Shown: positions 25,937-39,130, counted from the first letter of the stretch. The stretch is 64,000 nt of DNA from Aphis gossypii (GCF_020184175.1 NC_065530.1:81817260-81881259), one strand, 5' to 3'. Notes: generated by a model from the sequence alone, not told the origin. Translations and numbers: made by a program.

Positions 25937-28149
25937 TATCGCTAAGTATTTTTCATGTTGTTTTTTATAATTGTTATTAAATTTATTTATTTTTCAATTC
26001 GTAGGACTCACTAATACAAAATAATGAATTAATTTTTGGAAAGTAAGACTTATAAACACCATTATACCTATGTATAAAATATTATTATATACATAAATAC
26101 TATAGTCACCGAGAATAATGTTTTTAAATTATAACAAAATAATGAATATCATTAGGTATTCATCATAGTTCGTCGAAATTCAAACTTAAAATGTCTATAA
26201 AAAAAATTATCTTCATACATATATTTTTTCGATTTTTTGGTATGAATTATTAGGTACTTTGTAAAAACGTTGTATTTTTTTTCAAACCTTAGCTATAAAA
26301 ATTGCAGATTTTATACATTTTCTGCTACAAAACAATGTGTACATTTTTGTAATTTTGTCAAAATTAGTTATGCCTATACATTTTTAATGTTTTTTAAATA
26401 GAACTTTAATAATAACTTATGAGGAACCTTCTTTTAATATAACTGTTTTCCCAATATTTAAGAAAAGTGCTACAAGTTAATTACTTTCGACCCCCCAAAA
26501 TACTAACTTGATTCACTTGTATATAACTTTCTATACATGAAAATATCATGTATCTACCTTTATTTGTTTTAAAGTTACACAAAAATCAAATAATCGATTT
26601 TATCAAAATCTATAGATTTGCTTACAAATTCCCATTTTTCCATAATTTTTAATTTATTATTGATTATTTTGAATAATACTGGAAATTTTTAATTTTGATC
26701 GCTTTAAAGTTTAAACACTATATAATTGTTTAACTGAAACCACCCGCAAAGAAAAGTGAAGTATTTTTTCAACAACCTATAGTGTATTTAGTGTACTTAG
26801 AATCTAAAATAAAAATAATAGTTAAGCTTATTTAATTTAATAATAGTAATAATTTTAACACATATACAATTTAAATATTGTGATAAAAATCTATAGGTTA
26901 TAGTCGTAATTTCGAGTCACTTATAAACTTTATAGTTGTTTAATCTTTTCGTAATATACGTTGGTATGAATTTTTTAATAAAAATACTGACATACTTTTT
27001 GAAAATTAAACAATATAATGAACATAAAAATATTATAAGCTGAAAGTTAGTAAACAACTTTTGATTTTAGGTACTTCTATAATCTCTTCCAGTTTTATTG
27101 TTAAATGTTATGCTGTTGTGCAAACGATGCACGGCTAACCCGACCATCTACCCTGGATAAAGTCAAATTGCACTTACTTTTATCGAATTGCACTTGAGAG
27201 TTTAGACAGAAAAAAATGTTCGAATTGTATTTTTTTTTTTTTTTGAATTTCAGATGGGACAAAAAAAGGTAATTTTCAAATAATCAGATTGCACTCATGT
27301 TTAAAATAGGTTGTTCGAAGTGCATTTGTTGAGATCATTACAAAAATCCTATATTTAATAAACGGGTGCTAGTGATGCTACACCCCCACATGCGTTATTT
27401 TTATCTTATAAACATATAACAATAATATAACAAATTGTTCGTTCTGAATAATCCATTTATCTCTGATAGTCTGATAAGTATAATATGTAAGAGTGACTCG
27501 TAAAAAATTTTAAAAGTAGGATAAATTATCTAACGAATCGTATAATTTTTTCTTTTATATTTAAATTTTTAATAGTTATAATAATTTTAAAATTTTGAAT
27601 TATTTGTACATTTTAAATGTCCATAACTCGACTTAAAATAAAAATATAAAAATAACCTATGCAATTCAGTTGGCATTGTTTTTACTTTAAGTTTTATGTT
27701 ATGTAAGTCAATTTATTCTAATATTAAACACAACAGAGTTGGATTATTCAGAATTTACAAAATTTATTTATGCATTTGTAGGCATAAAGGCGTAATTTCC
27801 TCAATGAACTGATAGTCGATGAAATAGTTTATATTTTCAATACCTATTTAAGTTTATTATTTTTTTTCATGATAATTACGTATAAACTAAAGCAACATTT
27901 TAAAAATCAGTTCTTGTTTCAAAATCAATAAATATTTGAAATGTAAACAGTATACTATAACACAAAGCAGTTAAAACTTAAAAATAATATTATCCAAATA
28001 TACATATTTATTTTTATTATTATTAAACAAACCCGCGGCGGCAGAAGTCATTTTAATGTGCAGGTCTAAATATTATGTATTCGCGTTTATTTCTGAACTA
28101 GTTACGTACTCGTGTCATAATGTCAAACACGTACAACGAAGTTCTATAA

Positions 28150-29380
28150 TATAGACTTCGAGAACATTAAATATGAATCGGATCGGATCGATTGCAATCC
28201 GATCATACGGTTCGCCTACCCGTTTTTAATCCAAATGCAATTCGAATGTTTTGGTTTTGTTCAAAGAGCGCAGTTCGACAATCCCCCCCGCTCACCTACA
28301 TAACTCGACCGCGACCCGTATAATGCCTGGAGTGGCGTATGGGCATTAGGTACCTGTGACTACGGTGGCGCGGGACGAAAGGATAATCTCCGCCTACGAG
28401 TTTTTTTTAACGGTCTGCTGTGGGTGGGTAATAGTAGCCAACGGATAATAATATTTAGTAGATATTTTAATATTTACTGTGCGCTATAGGCGATTAAAAA
28501 TGTATTGCAGTAAACGCCTTCGTTAAGTTTCGAGTGGGTCGGTGGAATGTTATGATATCATAGAGTTTAGACTCGGAAAAACAGTTCGGCACGCGACCGG
28601 CGTACTTACACGCATAATACGACGTAACGGTTTTAATTTCGCGACGTATTATTATATTACCGCACACACTCGCCAGTCGTCCACCTATACAAAGCCTACA
28701 ATATCCTTTTTGCAATTACACCGCCGCACATACTCGCGGCAAAGGATTAAGATCAGCCGCCGTCCCGGGACCGAATTACTTCTAGACACGCCCACCGGGC
28801 CTTGTTCGCCGCCGGTTCATCGTCCCGACCGTACGCGACGGGACACAATAACAACGGACCGGACGACCGCGACCGCGGTAATCCCCCGCCGCAAACTTTT
28901 TTCCGGTCGGCCTTTGCGCGCACACTGCACACGGTTCGACCGTTACAATAATTAAACGTCTCTTTTTTTTTTTCCTACCGTCCCTCCCCTAACTTCCCCT
29001 CGTGTGTGGTCACCGCCCACCTACCGCGCGACCATTAAATCCTGCATGCGGCGACCTTTCAACCGCGGTGGGTCACGTTTATCTCGTCTCGACCTCGTCC
29101 GAGTACATTTTTCGCACAGTAATTTATCATCGCCGCCGTCGTCATTAGCATCACATCGTCATTAAATTGTCGTATAAACCGCTCTCGAATTTAGACCGCG
29201 CCGCCGGTCCTTTTGATGGTTTTTAATTTCGCCCCGGACAATATTATCCGCGTTACCTTTACGCCGAGACCGATGGCCCTCGGCCGATACGGCGGCAATA
29301 TTGCCAAACCGCACTCCCGTCGGCTGTCACTCGTTGGTTTAGTAAACCAAAACGTTTGATTTGTTCTCGACTTGAAAAAA
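28150..29380. promoter_or_regulatory. CpG-rich island about 1.2 kb long
   Basis: The longest GC/CpG-rich block in the spacer, with many CCGCCG, CGCGACC and CGTCG words. The 137-codon plus-strand ORF at 28542-28955 lies inside it, but its Arg/Thr/Pro-rich product follows base composition and an overlapping ORF exists on the other strand, so I do not call a gene. It could be a promoter, a non-coding first exon or a CpG-rich regulatory block. The nearest recognised gene (NXF1 copy A) has its 3' end on this side, so this is not its promoter. Confidence 0.4.
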
Positions 29381-31170
29381 GGGAAATTTTCGATAATCCG
29401 AACGTAGAGAGCTTAATAGGACCAACAACGCTTATATTATATTCGTTTTAATTGGAAATCGCACGAGCACGTGTCACAATCAAATCGATAGACCGAGTTG
29501 CAATAAATACATAAGTCGGTCACTCGGACTCTAATAATAATAATAATATTTAGAAACAAACGTAAATACACATTTATAAGTTAGGTATTTTGTTGTGTCG
29601 AAGTCGACGCGATTTTAGCGCGAAAACTTGCCTCACTGTAGAAAAACACATACGCCTCGAAAATGAAAATCGTGGAAATATAATTTGAAAGTTTTTCAAT
29701 CCGTTTGAAAGACAGAGACTTAATGCAAGTCAGATTGGACTTTAATTTTAAAGTCTAATTTAAATAGTTTTAATAAACAAATAATGTGTATGTATCCGTA
29801 AAAAACAAATTTTCAAATACCTGTTTTAAAATTAATTTTTTTACGTCACTTAAAATTAATTTGAAAATTCAATGAAACCCGAGTTAAGCTTTTCTGTCAA
29901 ATAAAAACAAATAACGATTAAAACCCATACATCTAATAATTATAAGGTAACTCTATGACGCATGATCGATTTTCCTAAAAAGTTGTTTTTGATCGTTAAA
30001 AATGATTTGATTTTTCCTTGTGGTTTATTGATTAGCTGCAGCATCTTAACTAGAAATTGTTTGAATTTTTTATCTACGAGATACCCAGCAATACCTAAAC
30101 TCAAAAATTTGAAACCAACTATACACAATACAGCAGAACAACTTTAAAAAAGCAAGTAAAATATAAAATTGTACAAAATTATAATAATTTTTATTTTAAA
30201 AAAAATACATCACTTATACTAAATTGTATTTAAACGACAATGGTAGACAATGGTTTTATATAACGTTGTTATAACTAGGTATCAATATTTTTTTTTTTTT
30301 ATATACATGAAGATATTTTGTAAGAAAAACAATTTTCTAAAAAAAAAATAATTTTATTATAATTGATTATTACAAGTAAGAATAACAACAATAAATAAAA
30401 TACATGACAAATGTATTTAAAGTGTTATACCTATATTTAATATATTTTAATATTATTAAAAAAAAAATGTTACATCATTGATCTCAACCAATTACATAGG
30501 ATACAAATAACATTGGTGTCATAAACATTTACTATACAATAATTTTAAACTTGATTAAAATTCCAGAAGCATTTACTCATTTAAAAAGAATTACCCAAAT
30601 AACATAAATATAAGATAGGTAGTATGAGTTACAAAGTACTATTATTTACATTTTTATTGTTTGGTTTTTTTTCCTTTAAAATACTATTTACAGTTAAACA
30701 ATCGAAACCATCAATTTAAAATTGAAATAACTTTTTATATTTTTTTTAAAAGTTCTTGGTCCATAAGGAATACAATGTCTCCAAATAATTAATATTAAAC
30801 TGCTATGTGTATCCATGTATTAATTTCTCATCGCCTACATGGCATAAAATATATAAATAGTTCAAAACAACAAATTTCAATACATTTTTTTAAATAATTT
30901 GTTTTTTAGTTTTGCTATTTTGTGTTTTTGTCAGCTTTTTTATCGTATCATACACAGTTTTCTTCATTATTATTGTATTTATAGACCAAGAATCTTAAAA
31001 AAACATTTAAATAAAAAGACTAAAAATATTGTTATGATAAAAAAATATGGTTTTGGTTGTTCCACAAAATAGTAAATATACATTTTTTTTTTTATTTTAT
31101 TAAAATTATTTACAATATGGAAAAATAAACCGAAAAAATTGAAAGATTTATTTATATCAAACTATGTTTA
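29381..31170. other. AT-rich spacer downstream of NXF1 copy A
   Basis: No gene seen. The part nearest 31170 is presumably the 3' UTR of NXF1 copy A on the minus strand: a minus-strand AATAAA lies at 31147-31152, about 20 nt past the stop, with further AT-rich candidates beyond. The two overlapping ORFs near 29.94-30.15 kb are short and of opposite strands, with no recognisable product. Confidence 0.5.
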
Positions 31171-34100
31171 CTAATGTATGAAAGCAGCAGGAGGAATATT
31201 AGGTTTCAGTTCTGAAAAACATGCAGCAGCTTTAGCATAATCCCATCCATTTTCTTCTAAACACCTGTTAAAAATAATTTAACAATTAGAAAATAAAAAT
31301 AAAATCTTACTTACAAGCATAAACAATTTAAAAAAAAAATGTCTAGGTTAATTTTATAATATATTGTTATCAAATTGTAAAATATCATATGAAGAAATTT
31401 CCCAAACCACAACTAACAAATAACAATATATCAACATTTAATATTGCAATTAAAAAATTGTAAATACAGGTAATAACTTACTTTTTAGCCCATTCATTAT
31501 TCATTCCAGACTCATTTGAAAAACTCTTAACCATAGTCATCTTATCAGGATTTGCATTAACATCACTGGTCAAATTTACAGGTCTTTCATTAGATAATTG
31601 ATTTACAGGGAAGGAGGCAGGAGTTGAAGGTGATATTGTGTTAAACATATTAAATGAGGCAGTTGGCTGCTGTTGTGAGTCTGGTTGGAAATTTACAGTA
31701 GCAACAGGTGCCATTTGTTGGATCTGTGGAGTAGATGTCGACATACCCCCTTGATAGGGTGATGGCTGCTGTGGATTCATAGGAGCAGTCATTGAGGGAG
31801 GCTGATATGATGAAAATGTGGATTGCTGATAAGATGGTGGTGGGTAGCTGGGTGTGGGTTGCTGCTGGCTGGATGAAGATGACGATGATTCCATGCCAGT
31901 CATTTCATCTGTATCCTCCATAAACATGGTTACATTTTGGTTGTTGTTACCATTAGAATTATTTCTTTTTGATGAAATTGGTTTTGGTTTAAAAACATGG
32001 AACCGTTTTGAAGACTCCTGAAATGTAAAATGTTTGTATTATAGCAAATACTTACAAATTCATATAAATACAAATTCACTTACTAATAATAACTCATCGG
32101 TGACTATTGTTACAAAAAACATATCGCTAATTATACTCCAACCACTTCCAACAGGTACTATACAGAATGTTCTACAGAATGAACGGTATACATGCCTATG
32201 GTTGGTTTCTTTAAAGTCTTCAGCAAATACACCATTCAGTACAATCTGAATCATTGCAGCCTAGAAAAAAATAATTATAAAAATATTATAATACTTATTA
32301 ATATTACTATTAAAAATAATTAAAATAACAAGATACCCACATTTGCCAATGGAACATCAACTATAAATGAGCCAAGATCATGCTTGGATTTAGGTAACTT
32401 GTCGAGAAAGTTAATTATATTTTCTTTGCCTTTGTGTAAATAACGTCCTCTTCCTTGTTTGTTTCTGTCATTTTTTAAAAAATTTCTACTTTCAGGCAAA
32501 TATTGTGATAAACTACCTTTGACACTAAAATTAAACACAATTAAAATTATTTAACTATTTAATAGAATTTTGTTTATAAATAAATATTAAATGTTTAATA
32601 AATAATATACCAACTTTTTCAATAGAAAATTGCTGGATAATGTAAATGTGGCATTTTCATGGTAAGCTTCTGAAACCATTTGCCTGGACACTTGATTATC
32701 GAAACGTTCATAGTATTGAGTGAGAAAAGATTCAACTAAACTCATCACAGGATTTGGTAGTTCAGGGTTATGGCCTTCTGGTATTGGGTAACAATTACCC
32801 AAGTTAATTGGTATTTTAAACTTTGATCCAATCGCACTGTACCGAGTTGGTAGTTCTGTGTTATCCTGAAAACAATTACATAGCATTGCCCTACATCCTA
32901 AACATCAACTCAACTTAATAAATACAAAGAGAATTTAAACTTTTTTTGAAGATAGTTTATCAATTTTTTTTTTCTTTTACTATTAAATACATAATTTACT
33001 GTTGCTAATAAGTAAATATGATTCAAAATATTTCTTTTACTCCAAATATGAAGCATAAATTACTTTGGATTATATTTTCTTAAGGGCAAATATATATATA
33101 TATATATATATTAAATGCTATTCAGTAATATTATTTTTTTTTAAGCTAAACCTTTCGTTAAACAGACATTAAGTGCTCAAATTAATTTGTATAATTAAAT
33201 GCATAAATAAAGCATTGAACATTTCCCTTATTTTTCAATACAACTACTATTACACATAGTTAAAAAACATGCTATTATAAATATATTGAAAATAAGTATA
33301 CGGTTTACGTTTAATCAAACAACAATCAAATAATTACCATCACTTTAAGTTTTTTTAAATTTGTGTTATGTGCAATATTTTTTAACTTCTTTTGTAACAC
33401 AATTGAATTTAAACTTATATTTATCATTCCGAATCTCTTTTAATTTTAAATTCAAACCAGGTAAGATGTACTTACTTTAGACACCTTACCTTACAAAACA
33501 CCAAAAATAATCATAATACTATTAAGCTAGTACTATAAAAACATCAGTCTTGTGGTTCCTCGGTAACATTATAGCGTACAAATGGAAAAAGATTAAATAA
33601 ATGAAACTTACCAACTTAATTAGACAAGGAAAAAGTTGTTGTACATCCCTAAAACATGTAAAATATTAATAAATGTTAAGTGGTATTAAAACCAAAATAT
33701 TAAAAAGCATACATACACTTTGTAACGCTCTTTGTCTTCTGTATCACACACAGGATTTCTTGACAAGTTCAGCACTTCAATATTATAACCAGAAAGACAC
33801 CTTAGTTCTTTTAAATCAGAAAACTGAAATAAAAATTATTTTAGTATACTTTATCAATAAAAGTGAAAAATATAGAACACATTACTTTATTTCCAGCCAA
33901 ATCCAACACTTTCAGTTCAGGAAACAATCTACGTATCCATACAAGACCTTCCCCTAAATAAATGTGATTATTTTCAAGACTTAAGCCATACAAATCATGT
34001 TTGGTGTGTTGAGCAACTATATTCAGTGCTGCTAAAAGAACTGCTGGTCGATTTAATGGTACAAACAGTTGGTTGTCGGTAAATACTATAACAAAAATGT

Positions 34101-36509
34101 AAATGTTTTCTTTATTCCTTTTGTGACTATTATTAAATTAATATAAAATAATGTTTTACATACATGGACAAGCATAAAAACGTGACAAATCTAAACTCTT
34201 GGTACTAGGATTGTAGCGGGTCGCCATTGCTTCTATCATTTTCTCTCTTACTTCATTGGATACTGGTGTGAATGATATAGGACCACGTGGAGGCAAATAT
34301 AATAACACCTTTATAATTAACTAAATACAAAATTTTTTGTTAAAAAAACATTTTTAAAGCTCTACAACAGAATCATATCAACTTACTTTTCGATCATCTC
34401 TTTGTGTTATCTTATAGCTAGTGTTATGTAATGCTTTAGCAACCTTATAATCATCAACAAGAAATCTTAATGCATTATCAAAGTATTGTTTCTGTAAAAT
34501 AAACATTGATTATTTTAATTTATTCAATAAATATACAAATAACATAGAAATAACATACATTATATGGATAAAATACAACAGGTGTGATATAAGTTTGTAT
34601 TATTTTTAAAACTTCATCGCTATCTTCAACATTTGGCACCTTAAAAATAAGAGTATAATAATTAAAATAAATCAGATTGATATATGAAAAAAAAACTTAC
34701 AAATACTGAATACCATCCTGTACTACTTTCTTTTAAAGTCCATGACATGTTTCTGTTGTTACCGTGACCACCACGGTTATTTCTTTCAGGAAAAGACCTA
34801 TTGAATAAATTCACATTCACATTATATATCTACAATATAGTATATTTTTAACTAAAATATATAAATTATTTACCGTCGACCAGTATTATGTCTAGATGGC
34901 CCATTCCGATTAGAAAATTCACTATCTAATTGATCACGAACCAGATCAGTTTTGTTATCCCAACTTTTACGAAATTGATTGCCTCCGCGGTTGTTTGCTT
35001 TGAATGTCACTTTTTTGTTATAACCATGGCGATCTGAGTATCCACCACCTCCTCTATTGCTAGGTCTTGAAGTTCGATCATCGTGTTCATTATTCCGTTC
35101 ACTGCCTACAATTTAAAAATATAATATTATCAGTAATAGATTAAAGGAAATCAGATGAACTAATTTTGGTTGGAACTACATACGATTGGTTTGAATTTTT
35201 AACTGAATTTGAATTTTACTTTATTAGTTTTTATTTTTTATGAATAAGAATGTTTTTAGTTTGTTCATTGATAAATTAAATTTTTTAAATTATAACTGCA
35301 ATTTCACATTAAACATTGTACTAAATTTTTTCTCCGACAAGTGCAGTGTATTTTTTATTAAACAACAATTTCAATGTTTCACAAAACAATATTCATTAGA
35401 TTATAGTTTGAAATACAAAATATTAAGAAATAGGTATTTCTATTTTGTGGTTTTTAAGTTTTAGTATAAAAATATGCACCAATTGAGTACCAATTTAATA
35501 CCCATGGATTTGTGTAAAAATTACCTTCATATTATAGTACCTTACTATATTACTGACAGTGTTACTGTAAAATATACTAAATTTACGTCAAAATAATAAT
35601 TATATTATTGTGTCTTATTTTGTACTATTCATTATCATCAAACATAACAACATAATTTACACTTGGTTAAATTATAAATACCTAAACTATTTCTATTTTT
35701 TAAGGATTATTTTTCTTAAACAGTAGATAACTATAACAATCTGTTAAATACCAAGAAATTGTACTGATAGGTACTAGTGGTACTACCAACTATGATACTT
35801 TTTTTTCATCTAATAGTTTTTCAAATGATTAAAATTATAAATAATCTATAATTGTTCAAACAGGTTATTATAACATAAAATGATAATATTTTTACCAATA
35901 TTTTAAAATAATAAAAAATACCAAATGACTAAAATAATTTGATAAATTAACGGCCACGTGAAACAAAAAGTACCTGTAGAGACCTGTATAGTTTAATATA
36001 GTCTAATAAGTTACTATCAACTCAAGTAAAAATCCAGACCGACGTTTTATTTGAGTTGACGAGAAACATGAAGATGCAAACAAAAAAATTGATAGGATAA
36101 GCACAATACAAATAATTGTAATACTTAAAATATAGAATCTACCAACGAATATACTTCAAAGAAAATCTGACCAAGCGTGTATATATGTAGAATTTATTTA
36201 GAAATTGCTGGAGCTTGAGGATTTTAAAATTGAAAGATACGGTAGAAAGTAATATTAAATACATCATTATATTATAAAGGTATCAAAGAAGTGCCAAAAG
36301 GTATATTACAATATCGTGTATGAATGAAAGCAGTAAGTACCTGGGAGGTAAATATTAATTTAGCCAAATTCTTATTAGGTCGTAGTTTTTTGTGCACTTC
36401 ACCCCCACCTAGGTCCTAAAAAATAAACGTCGGTTTGTACAATATACTCACGTGAATTGATGTTGTGAAACCTGCCATTGTTGTTACGTCCTCGTGATCT
36501 ACCAGCCAT
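31171..36509 (-). CDS. Nxf1: Nuclear RNA export factor 1, copy A (NXF1/sbr)
   Basis: mRNA export receptor; with NXT1/p15 it carries mRNPs through nuclear pores. Fourteen exons on the minus strand join in frame to 772 codons including stop: 36452-36509, 34874-35105, 34701-34797, 34559-34639, 34387-34491, 34164-34320, 33886-34085, 33717-33823, 33612-33648, 32615-32865, 32341-32524, 32084-32260, 31482-32017, 31171-31264. The start is ATG 36507-36509 (MAGRSRGRNNN). The Arg/Gly-rich N-terminus is followed by an RRM-like domain (GWYSVF to YKITQRDD, exons 3-5), leucine-rich repeats (exons 6-9, for example LKVLDLAGNK and IEVLNLSRNPVCD), an NTF2-like NXT1-binding domain (exons 10-12), a Gln/Ser/Pro linker and a TAP-C/UBA-like domain (SGMNNEWAKK, then CLEENGWDYAKAAACF). 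Human NXF1 has 619 residues; the linker explains the extra length. The exon 10 donor is taken as GTTGGT because GTATAT four bases later breaks the frame. Confidence 0.92.
33091..33110. repeat. AT dinucleotide microsatellite in NXF1 copy A intron 9
   Basis: About ten AT units between exons 9 and 10. The equivalent intron of copy B lacks a run of this length. Confidence 0.85.
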
Positions 36510-37632
36510 AGCGTTTAGTAAATCGTCTAAACTTTAAGGCCTAGTACGACGACAATTAATGTTGAATCCAGAAAGTGAAAGAATAAGAAAAAGCGTAGAA
36601 ACTGAATGTACGCTAAATTGTAAACAGAAATCGCACTATGCCACTATCAAATACGATACGAATAACAAATAGGAAGTCGCCAGTAAGTTGGTAACCACCA
36701 TAGATAATAAAATATGGTAACCCCACTGAGATAGATAAGATATATCTGTAAGGCGGCCATTTTTCAGACTATATAGTGATAAGAAACCTCGTATACTCGG
36801 TTGCATTTCAACGTATACCCGGAGTAAAACGTTTATATTGTCAGCCATCCACAAGATAGCGCAATGTCAATGATTTTCAGGGTAAATGAAATCGCAGTGA
36901 ATCGTTTATCCTCGTACGATTTTTAACTTTTTTGACAGTGTAATACACTAATACCTATCTATTAAAATTCAAATTATACCAATCAGACAAGCCCGGTTGT
37001 GAAACAACGTAAGGTACTGTGTCAAAATGCGTCCCGGAAAGTGGCGAAGCACTTGGCCTACGTGTAAGGAAAGCTAGGAAAATTTACGACAGGTTGAAAA
37101 TAAATCTGAAGTACACACGGTGCCAGATTGTTGCAATCTAACCATCATTATATATTATTTTAACGCACAAGCCTATTTTTATATATTTAGAAATTATCAA
37201 CATACTGTGTACTGAGAAATTTCAAAATATTGACACAATGATACATATTTTTTAATTAATAATATTGATAATCGTATTGTAATAAATTATTTATACTCGG
37301 AAATCAGAACCACGCTGGAGCGTGCATGGTGCATGTACGTATATAGTTATGTTTGGGTATTGAGTGTTTTGCGAAAGAAAGGGAACATAGGTAATAATTA
37401 ATATTTATTTATTTAATTAACGCCATTCAGCGGCAATTTAAAAATATACAATAATAAGATGAATACAGAAAAATTACAATAGTACCCGATTTAAACAAGC
37501 AATGTTGCAATGCTGCATGCACAACAATATCAACCTCGAATAGTTTTATTTCTAAAATCTAAAATTATTACAAATTCTAAAAACAAAAACCAATTGACAC
37601 TCTAATATTTTATCATTGATCTCGGTCATCGG

Positions 37633-38021
37633 TTAAAGCCGCATTCCCACGACTGGTGTACTTGACTAATATTTGGTGCTGGTGGCCACGCCGTCGGATC
37701 GGCATACTTGTACACTACAATATTATTTGTCACTGATGCCGTTCCCGAGGGTTGTAGGTAAATGTGACACAAGTCAAAGGAACGGCCAATAATCAATATA
37801 CTTGTATTAGTGATCCCACGACTCGGTTCATGTAGATCAGGAAAAACAGTAGCTTGCTAACTTTGTCATATTATTTATATTAAAATGTGGCTCCCACCAC
37901 CAATATTTTGCTATAACAGCCAGCTGTGGGAACAGAGTACTTGGCTACTTGTACAAATGTACAATTATTGGCGTATTTGGCAAGTCGGTACCTACACCAG
38001 TCGTGAGAATGCGGCATTTAA
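37633..38021. mobile_element. MITE with terminal inverted repeats flanked by TTAA
   Basis: Inverted termini of about 30 bp: the left reads GCCGCATTCCCACGACTGG and the right, reverse complemented, GCCGCATTCTCACGACTGG. Each end abuts TTAA (37633-37636 and 38018-38021), the target duplication used by piggyBac-like transposases. The interior of about 330 bp codes for nothing recognisable. Assignment to a superfamily rests only on the TTAA flanks. Confidence 0.75.
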
Positions 38022-38281
38022 CTTGCGAGTCGTGTATGGTAAACTCGTTCACTATTCTGTATTATGTACTTCAGTCGAATCCTTATACCTAGTATGAAAA
38101 ATAAAATTTAATTTTTCGTAACTTGCGTTCACGTTAATATTTTAACATGGAAAAAAATATGTCTTAATAAAAAAAGAAATGGGTGGTGCGGCTAAAATAA
38201 AAAATTGCAGTAAATCGCCCAAGGATCGAAAACAGTATCTGATGTGTTCATTAGGTGTAATCGGGAAACAATCCCCTAGGT

Positions 38282-38594
38282 CAGGGGTCTCCAACCTTTT
38301 TTTACGGTGGGCCAAATTTGGTATACGCTTTGGCATCGCGGGCCAAAATTTTTTAGAAATGTGTTGTCTAAAAAAAAAAAATTGTTGTCTATCTAGGAAT
38401 AGATAGGTTATGAAATTGAGTAATAAATTAGAATAGATAAGATTTATTTAAAAAATGTATGTTAATTTCTATAATTTCTTATTTTATAATTCAAAATTTG
38501 TTTTATATTTCAAAACATTAATTAGCTTGGCGGCCCGGTGGAAAAAGCTTGGAGGGCCGGATCCGACCCGCGAGCCGTAGGTTGGAGACCCCTG
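38282..38594. mobile_element. Non-autonomous hAT-like element
   Basis: Termini CAGGGGTCTCCAACCT and, at the other end, GGTTGGAGACCCCTG form an inverted repeat of about 15 bp. They are flanked by an 8-bp target duplication with one mismatch (CCCTAGGT at 38274-38281, CCCTAGGC at 38595-38602). The 8-bp duplication and the CAGGG ends are typical of hAT elements. The GGGCCGGATCCG-type subterminal block is GC-rich; there is no transposase ORF. Confidence 0.85.
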
Positions 38595-39130
38595 CCCTAG
38601 GCTATACCTCACTGTTGAATACACTTGTTATTGGAAATCGCACTCTTGATTCGAGAATATGAATTCAAGTACACCGTGTTAATAAGATATCGATAACTAA
38701 AATTATATAAATTAATATACCTAGATAATATGGTGCGCGTGCGTCATACCTTATTTGCAGCTGTATTTGATTTATGCAGTTGTCTTAATAAGGTTAAAAA
38801 GTTTTAAAACACTCGAATCCAAATAAATAAAACACTAAACATTTTATCTATTTGCCAACACAATTAATGTAATGCATACATAAATACATGTTTTTAAAAT
38901 TATGTTGAAAATGAGCATAAGGTCCCCAGTAAATCAAACAATCACCATTCAATTACAGTAATTATATATATATATATATTTTTAATTTAAAGAAATTCAA
39001 TGAGTAATAATTTTCTATCCATAATTAATTTAAATATATCAAAACAATAAAAAAAAAAAAAAACATCATATTGTAAAAACTAATGCACTAATTTCTTAGT
39101 GAAAGACTCATTTAAATATAACTATATTCA

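Larger units (their letters stand above)
22699..28149. other. Intergenic stretch with scattered weak ORFs
   Basis: Mostly AT-rich non-coding DNA. It includes the LINE fragment at 23.2 kb, the possible terminal exon at 23.9 kb and a possible small secreted-protein ORF at 25.7 kb. The segment from about 26.0 to 27.4 kb has the look of interspersed repeat DNA, but no termini were found. No RNA gene was recognised. Confidence 0.5.
36510..39130. other. Spacer between NXF1 copies A and B
   Basis: Contains the upstream (promoter) side of copy A and the 3' flank of copy B, both on the minus strand, plus two MITEs (37633-38021 and 38282-38594). Unlike copy C, copy A has no CpG-rich island at its first exon. 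Minus-strand ORF 36636-36854 and the ORFs inside the MITEs are not credible genes. Confidence 0.6.

Noticed and set aside
28542..28955. 137-codon plus-strand ORF in the CpG-rich island
   Set aside because: Arg/Thr/Pro-rich product follows base composition, an overlapping ORF exists on the opposite strand, and there are no recognised domain or splice sites.
33673..33957. Plus-strand ORF antisense to NXF1 copy A, repeated at 41792-42070 in copy B
   Set aside because: It is the complement of LRR exons on the minus strand; its conservation between copies comes from the real exons.
36636..36854. 72-codon minus-strand ORF upstream of copy A
   Set aside because: Separate from the exon 1 frame and without recognisable product; hydrophobic stretches reflect T-rich DNA.
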